Shown here: positions 60,438-64,000 of the stretch, piece after piece
Numbering within the stretch: position 1 is the first letter of the stretch
Layout: every line of letters starts with the position of its first letter
Source of the DNA: JAFAMS01 sp963715815
GTDB taxonomy: Bacteria > Vulcanimicrobiota > Vulcanimicrobiia > Vulcanimicrobiales > Vulcanimicrobiaceae
Direction of reading: 5' to 3'
NCBI GenBank assembly: GCA_963715815.1
Contig: OY970278.1
Coordinates: 3,210,131 to 3,274,130, forward strand
DNA length: 64,000 nucleotides
Notes under the pieces: generated by a model
Told to the model about the DNA's origin: nothing
The model's database searches: none
What the model saw: only the letters and a program-made list of their open reading frames with translations
Translations under genes and position numbers: made by a program

Positions 60438-62203
60438 CGCGCAGCGACCTTCGCGCCGCGTTTTGGGGGAACCAAGCGGGCCGGTGGGGGCGCCGGATAG
60501 ATGCCGGCATGAATCATCGCGAGCTGCGCGAGCTTGGCAAAGACGGGCGCCGCGACGATGCTGCCGTAGTACGCGCCGCGCGGTTCGTCGACTTTAACAA
60601 GGATGACGTAACGGGGATGCTCGGACGGAATGTATCCGATGAACGATGCGATGTACGCGCCGGAAACATAACCGCCGTTGCCAACGACTTGCGCCGTTCC
60701 CGTCTTACCGGCGGTCGTGTAACCCGGAACCTGCGCGGACGGGTTTCCCGTTCCGCGTACGACGACGGTGCGCAAGAACGAGCGCAGCGTCGCCGCGGTT
60801 TCCTGCGACATCACGCGGCCTTCGAATTCGGGCCCATAAGTGCGAACGGTTTTCCCGCCTTCATTCAGGACCGCCCGAACCATATGCGGCTTGACGAGCA
60901 TGCCGCCGTTTGCGATCGCGCAGTACGCACGCACCATTGCAAGCGGCGTCGTCGAGATGCCCTGACCGAAAGCAATCGTAGGGAGCGATGTTCCACTCCA
61001 CTCATCGAGCGGCGGAAGAATTCCGGGACTCTCGCCCGGTAAATCGACGCCCGTTGCATCCCCGAAACCGAATTTGCGAATCTCGCGATACTCGGCCTGA
61101 GCGCCGATGCGCATCCCAACTTCCGCCGCGCCGACGTTGTGCGAGTACGCGATGATGTCTTCGAGCGATTCCGTGCTCGATGCCAACGGCATCTCGTCTT
61201 CCGCGTTATGAATGACGCTGCCGTTGATCTTTATCTGGTCGAGTGCTGCAAACCGCGACTTCGTGTTTACTTTACCGCTCTCAAGTGCTGCAGCGGCGGT
61301 GATGAGCTTGAACGTCGATCCCGGCTCATAGGCATCGGCGATCGCGCGATCGCGCCACGCATCCGGCTTTGCGGCGCCGTAGTGTGCGGGGTCGAAATCG
61401 GGGGCGTTGGCCATCGCGAGAATCTCGCCCGTGCGCGGATCCATGATGATCACGGAACCGCTGCGCGCGTGGAATGCCCGCACCTGTGCGTCCAAGAGTC
61501 GTTCGGACTCAAACTGAAGATAGCCGTCCAGCGTCAGCACGAGGCTGTGTCCCGGATGCGGTTGGTCGATGACGTGCTGCTGTCCGAACGGCAGTGCGCG
61601 CTGAAACGGATCGGCTTCGAGCATCATTTTACCGGTCGTGCCGCGCAGCACGTTGTCGTACGAATACTCGACGCCCGAGAGTCCGTTCTCATCCATACCG
61701 ACGAAACCGAGAACCGTCGATGCCAGCCGTCCCGACGTCCAGAAACGGCGGCCCGTCTCTTCTTGAACGACATTTACGCCTTGAAGATTGAGCGCGCGGA
61801 CGCTCTGCGCGACGTCGTGTGCGACTTTGCGTTTGAGCCAGCGAAAATGCGTCGGCTCGTCGAGCGCCGCGACGATCTCATTGGGCGCGTAGCCGAGAAT
61901 CGGAGCAAGCTTTGCGGCTGCCTCGCTCTTATCGGAGATCTGCGAAGGATCGGCGTAGATGCTTTCCGATTTGAGCGAGCGCACCAAGACCGTGCGCGTG
62001 CGGTCGTAGATCGTGCCGCGGCGTGCAAAAATCTCGATCGTCTGCGCGCGTTGCTCGAGCGCGACACGTGAGTAGAGGTGTCCGTGCAGCACCTGAATAT
62101 CGAACAGGCGCCACGTCAAAAACAAACCGATTAGGGCGAAGAGCCAGAACGTGATCTTCGCGCGGTCCGGAGAGATGCGCACGAGCGCGCCGCGCGCTCG
62201 CAC
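60434..62203 (-). CDS. ftsI: Class B penicillin-binding protein (FtsI/PbpB-like transpeptidase)
   Basis: 589 residues, GTG start, one N-terminal membrane helix (L-F-A-L-I-G-L-F-L-T-W-R-L). A pedestal domain is followed by the transpeptidase with S-T-F-K (S-x-x-K), S-H-N (S-x-N) and K-T-G-T. Cross-links septal peptidoglycan together with FtsW. No PASTA domains. Follows the FtsL-like gene with a 2-base gap. Confidence 0.94.
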   Translation of the reverse strand: MRARGALVRISPDRAKITFWLFALIGLFLTWRLFDIQVLHGHLYSRVALEQRAQTIEIFARRGTIYDRTRTVLVRSLKSESIYADPSQISDKSEAAAKLAPILGYAPNEIVAALDEPTHFRWLKRKVAHDVAQSVRALNLQGVNVVQEETGRRFWTSGRLASTVLGFVGMDENGLSGVEYSYDNVLRGTTGKMMLEADPFQRALPFGQQHVIDQPHPGHSLVLTLDGYLQFESERLLDAQVRAFHARSGSVIIMDPRTGEILAMANAPDFDPAHYGAAKPDAWRDRAIADAYEPGSTFKLITAAAALESGKVNTKSRFAALDQIKINGSVIHNAEDEMPLASSTESLEDIIAYSHNVGAAEVGMRIGAQAEYREIRKFGFGDATGVDLPGESPGILPPLDEWSGTSLPTIAFGQGISTTPLAMVRAYCAIANGGMLVKPHMVRAVLNEGGKTVRTYGPEFEGRVMSQETAATLRSFLRTVVVRGTGNPSAQVPGYTTAGKTGTAQVVGNGGYVSGAYIASFIGYIPSEHPRYVILVKVDEPRGAYYGSIVAAPVFAKLAQLAMIHAGIYPAPPPARLVPPKRGAKVAAR

Positions 62204-62205
62204 TT

Positions 62206-62622
62206 CTACCTCCGAAGCCAGCCGAGAAACGCGATGCCGCCGGCTCCATCGTCGTGGGGCGGGGGAGCAAGCGTAACGATTTCAAAGCGCGCCGGATCGC
62301 GCATTCCGAGCTGGGCTGCGACTTGGGAGAGACGCTCGCGTGATTCCAAGTGCGCGATCTGATCGTCGAGGCGTTGCACGTCTTGTTGCATCACGGTACG
62401 TTGACTCTCGGCTTTTGCAAGCGCGTAGTTCAGACTCGTGAGGTTCGACGTCAGCATGACGTACACCATGACTGGTGCGAGAACGAGCGCGACGATGCTC
62501 AGCACACGCGCGGAACTGCTGTAGTGCGCCAGCAGCGACCGCCGTCGGCGGCGATAGCGTCCGTGCTGCGGTGGGCGCGGCTTGCGTGCGGGCGCTTCGA
62601 GCTCGGGCTTGCGCTCTATCAT
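62206..62622 (-). CDS. ftsL: FtsL-like divisome protein
   Basis: 138 residues: a basic cytoplasmic N-terminus (R-Y-R-R-R-R-R), one membrane helix (V-L-S-I-V-A-L-V-L-A-P-V-M-V-Y), then a short coiled coil (about 60-110). Placement between rsmH and pbp is the ftsL position in most bacteria. Sequence similarity is low by nature, so the call rests on topology and context. ATGA-coupled to rsmH. Confidence 0.82.
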   Translation of the reverse strand: MIERKPELEAPARKPRPPQHGRYRRRRRSLLAHYSSSARVLSIVALVLAPVMVYVMLTSNLTSLNYALAKAESQRTVMQQDVQRLDDQIAHLESRERLSQVAAQLGMRDPARFEIVTLAPPPHDDGAGGIAFLGWLRR

Positions 62623-63482
62623 GCTAGCCGCTCCGCGACGCGAAGTTTGGCGCTACGCGAGCGTGGGTTGCGCGCAAGCTCGTCGTCGCTTGCGACCATG
62701 GGCTTGCGCATCAGCGGATTCAAGCGCGGATCGCTGCGCATCTTGTTCTTGATAATCCGATCCTCCAGTGAGTGAAACGCGATTGCGACGAGACGTCCGC
62801 CGGGACGCAGCACCGTCGTCGCGGCTTCCAAGCCTTCCTCGAGTGCGGCAAGCTCATCGTTGACGGCGATGCGCAGCGCTTGAAACGTTCGCGTAGCCGG
62901 ATGAATGCGCTCGCGCTTGCCGGGACGATGAACGGCGCCGCTGACGATGCGTGCCAGCTCGCCCGTCGTTTGCGGATGACGCAGTTTGATCGCGTGCGCG
63001 ATTCTGCGTGCACTGCGTTCTTCGCCGAAATTGAAGATGACGTCGGCGAGCTCGCGCTCGCTGCTACGCTCGATGTACTCTGCGGCAGTGAACCCTTCGC
63101 TCTGGTTCATTCGCATATCGAGCGCCGCGTCCGAAGCGGACGCGCTCAGCGAGAAACCGCGCTCGCCGACGTCAAATTGCATGGAGCTGACTCCCAAATC
63201 GAAGAGGACGCCGTCGATCCGCGTGATCTCGCGGCGCGCAAGCTCCGCTTCCAGCGTGCGAAAATTCGCGTGCACGAGCAGCAGTCGTGGATCGCTCGGC
63301 AGATCGCTGCGCGTGTGGACCGTCGTGTCGATGTCGAATGCGATCACGCGTCCGCGCGGCCCGAGGCGATCCAATATCGCTTGCGTATGACCGCCCGCAC
63401 CGAACGTTGCATCGACGTACGTCCCGCCGCTCTGAACCGCGAGCCCGTCGATTGCTTCCTTTAAGAGAACAGGAATGTGCAA
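62619..63482 (-). CDS. rsmH: 16S rRNA (cytosine1402-N4)-methyltransferase RsmH
   Basis: 287 residues, TTG start directly after the mraZ TGA. H-I-P-V-L-L-K-E-A-I-D at the start, SAM loop D-A-T-F-G-A-G-G-H-T, and F-H-S-L-E-D-R-I-I-K-N near the C-terminus. Modifies the ribosomal P site. Follows mraZ as in nearly all dcw clusters. Confidence 0.97.
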   Translation of the reverse strand: MHIPVLLKEAIDGLAVQSGGTYVDATFGAGGHTQAILDRLGPRGRVIAFDIDTTVHTRSDLPSDPRLLLVHANFRTLEAELARREITRIDGVLFDLGVSSMQFDVGERGFSLSASASDAALDMRMNQSEGFTAAEYIERSSERELADVIFNFGEERSARRIAHAIKLRHPQTTGELARIVSGAVHRPGKRERIHPATRTFQALRIAVNDELAALEEGLEAATTVLRPGGRLVAIAFHSLEDRIIKNKMRSDPRLNPLMRKPMVASDDELARNPRSRSAKLRVAERLA

Positions 63483-63937
63483 TCAATAGAGTCCCAGCTC
63501 GGTGACGAACTTGGCAAAGTCGTCGGCGTCCAGGGCGCCATCCGGATATTTCTCTTTGGCCCAAATCTCGACGCGCGTCAGCGAGCCGACCGTCACGACG
63601 TCGCGCTTGATGTCCGCGTAGGCGCGCAAGTGCGCCGGGATCGCGACGCGGCCTTGCGGATCGCACGACGCTTCCTCGGTGTTTGCGAAGATGTGGCGCA
63701 CCAGGCGGCGATAGCGGCCATCCTTTATAGGTGCGGATTCCAGCCGGCGCAGAACTCGGCCCAGCTGACGGCGGGATAGAGCGCCAAACACGGCTCGGGC
63801 TCCGCGATCGTTAGGAAGAAGCCGGCGCCAAGGCGCTCGCGGAACCGGGCGGGCACGACAAGGCGACCCTTGTCGTCAAGGGCGTGCTCCACGGAACCGG
63901 TAAAACGCGGAACCTCGCCTGGCACGGAATACCCCAC
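63483..63937 (-). pseudogene. mraZ: MraZ transcriptional regulator, reading frame broken once
   Basis: Two AbrB-like halves in different frames. Half one: F-T-G-S-V-E-H-A-L-D-D-K-G-R-L-V-V-P to W-A-E-F. Half two: R-R-L-E-S-A-P-I-K-D-G-R-Y-R-R to D-P-Q-G-R-V-A-I-P. A single missing base near 63749-63754 separates them; 455 bases (3n+2) fits. Both DNA-binding D-x-x-G-R motifs are intact and no slippery heptamer for programmed shifting is present. Start taken as GTG 63937; GTG 63925 is also possible. MraZ represses its own dcw cluster, and its operator repeats lie just upstream, so the break may be an assembly error. Confidence 0.88.
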
Positions 63938-63980
63938 ACGGCGCCATTAGCTACCACTCGGAACCACTATACGCCACCAT
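63931..63980 (-). promoter_or_regulatory. MraZ operator: five TGG direct repeats with 10-base period
   Basis: On the minus strand, TGG occurs at 63976-63974, 63966-63964, 63956-63954, 63946-63944 and 63936-63934: five copies, each exactly 10 bases apart. E. coli MraZ binds TGGG-type direct repeats spaced by 10 bases upstream of its own gene. The array begins just ahead of the -10 and ends in the start codon. Confidence 0.8.
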
Positions 63981-63994
63981 GCTCTGTGGGGCAA
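63966..63994 (-). promoter_or_regulatory. Promoter of the mra/mur/fts cluster
   Basis: -35 TTGCCC at 63994-63989, 17-base spacer, -10 TATAGT at 63971-63966 on the minus strand. Places the transcription start near 63959, about 20-35 bases before the mraZ start. It overlaps the TGG repeat array. Confidence 0.7.
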
Positions 63995-64000
63995 CGCCGA

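Noticed and set aside
63740..63760. Programmed ribosomal frameshift in mraZ
   Set aside because: No slippery heptamer or downstream pseudoknot is visible; a one-base deletion or error is simpler.
1..64000. CRISPR arrays, insertion sequences, prophage genes, tRNA or rRNA genes
   Set aside because: No regularly spaced repeats, transposase or phage protein signatures, or cloverleaf-like sequences were found in the intergenic regions.

Overview
The window is a gene-dense, GC-rich chromosomal stretch from a diderm-type, apparently aerobic, heterotrophic bacterium. It has no tRNA, rRNA, CRISPR array, insertion sequence or prophage that I can see. Features pointing to this lifestyle are an outer-membrane beta-barrel/usher-like protein with periplasmic partners, Tat- and Sec-exported proteins, a complete mra/mur/fts cluster, rubrerythrin with a Fur-family regulator, and citrate synthase. 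GTG and TTG starts are very common and most genes overlap by 1-30 bases. The overall style, including a CofE-like gene inside the cell-wall cluster, recalls uncultured lineages such as Eremiobacterota (WPS-2). That placement is from memory only and not proven here.

Region by region: (1) 1-581 is the 3' part of selD. (2) 617-7527, all minus strand: hsp20-lon, a CynX-type MFS transporter, a PerR/Fur-like repressor with a near-perfect 7-1-7 operator, rubrerythrin, an HdrD/GlpC-like Fe-S protein and DUF3501. A degenerate CIRCE sits against the hsp20 start. (3) 7916-11948, plus strand: a tight four-gene operon with two paralogous 4-Cys secreted subunits, a PapD-like two-Ig chaperone and a 713-aa usher-like barrel protein. 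This is the best candidate for an undescribed assembly/secretion system. (4) 11949-15246, minus: transglutaminase, alpha-E and circularly permuted ATP-grasp proteins. (5) 15324-22745, plus: class III aminotransferase, CoA-acylating semialdehyde dehydrogenase, YtcJ-like amidohydrolase and a carbohydrate-type ABC importer without ATPase. A UgpC/MalK-like ATPase at 37205-38293 may serve it. (6) 22742-29111: Met-rich DUF305-like protein, MFS exporter and a complete Liv-type ABC importer. (7) 29096-33847: two head-to-head alpha/beta hydrolases (one haloacetate dehalogenase-like), a divergent XRE / MarR-GNAT regulator pair and an exported dienelactone-hydrolase-like protein. (8) 33841-35967: groESL with a strong terminator, a promoter and two tandem CIRCE-like operators.

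(9) 36148-43074: Zn-alcohol dehydrogenase with a structured leader, ABC ATPase, a frameshifted SDR gene, alanine racemase, an orphan multi-TM chemoreceptor and hisA. (10) 43102-49096: a double-DTG aspartic protease with PDZ, hisH, a PQQ-type sugar dehydrogenase, HtrA, citrate synthase and hisB. (11) 49141-63994, minus: mraZ(frameshifted)-rsmH-ftsL-pbpB-murE-murF-cofE-like-mraY-murD-ftsW-murG-murC-murB-ddl. It is driven by a good sigma70-type promoter overlapping five TGG decamer repeats that match the MraZ-operator pattern. ftsQ, ftsA and ftsZ are not at the usual place after ddl.

Three genes (Fe-S protein, CynX-type MFS, first sugar permease) have no ATG/GTG/TTG that would include their conserved N-termini. 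Their best starts are ATT or CTG directly after an upstream TAG stop, which suggests translational reinitiation at near-cognate codons.
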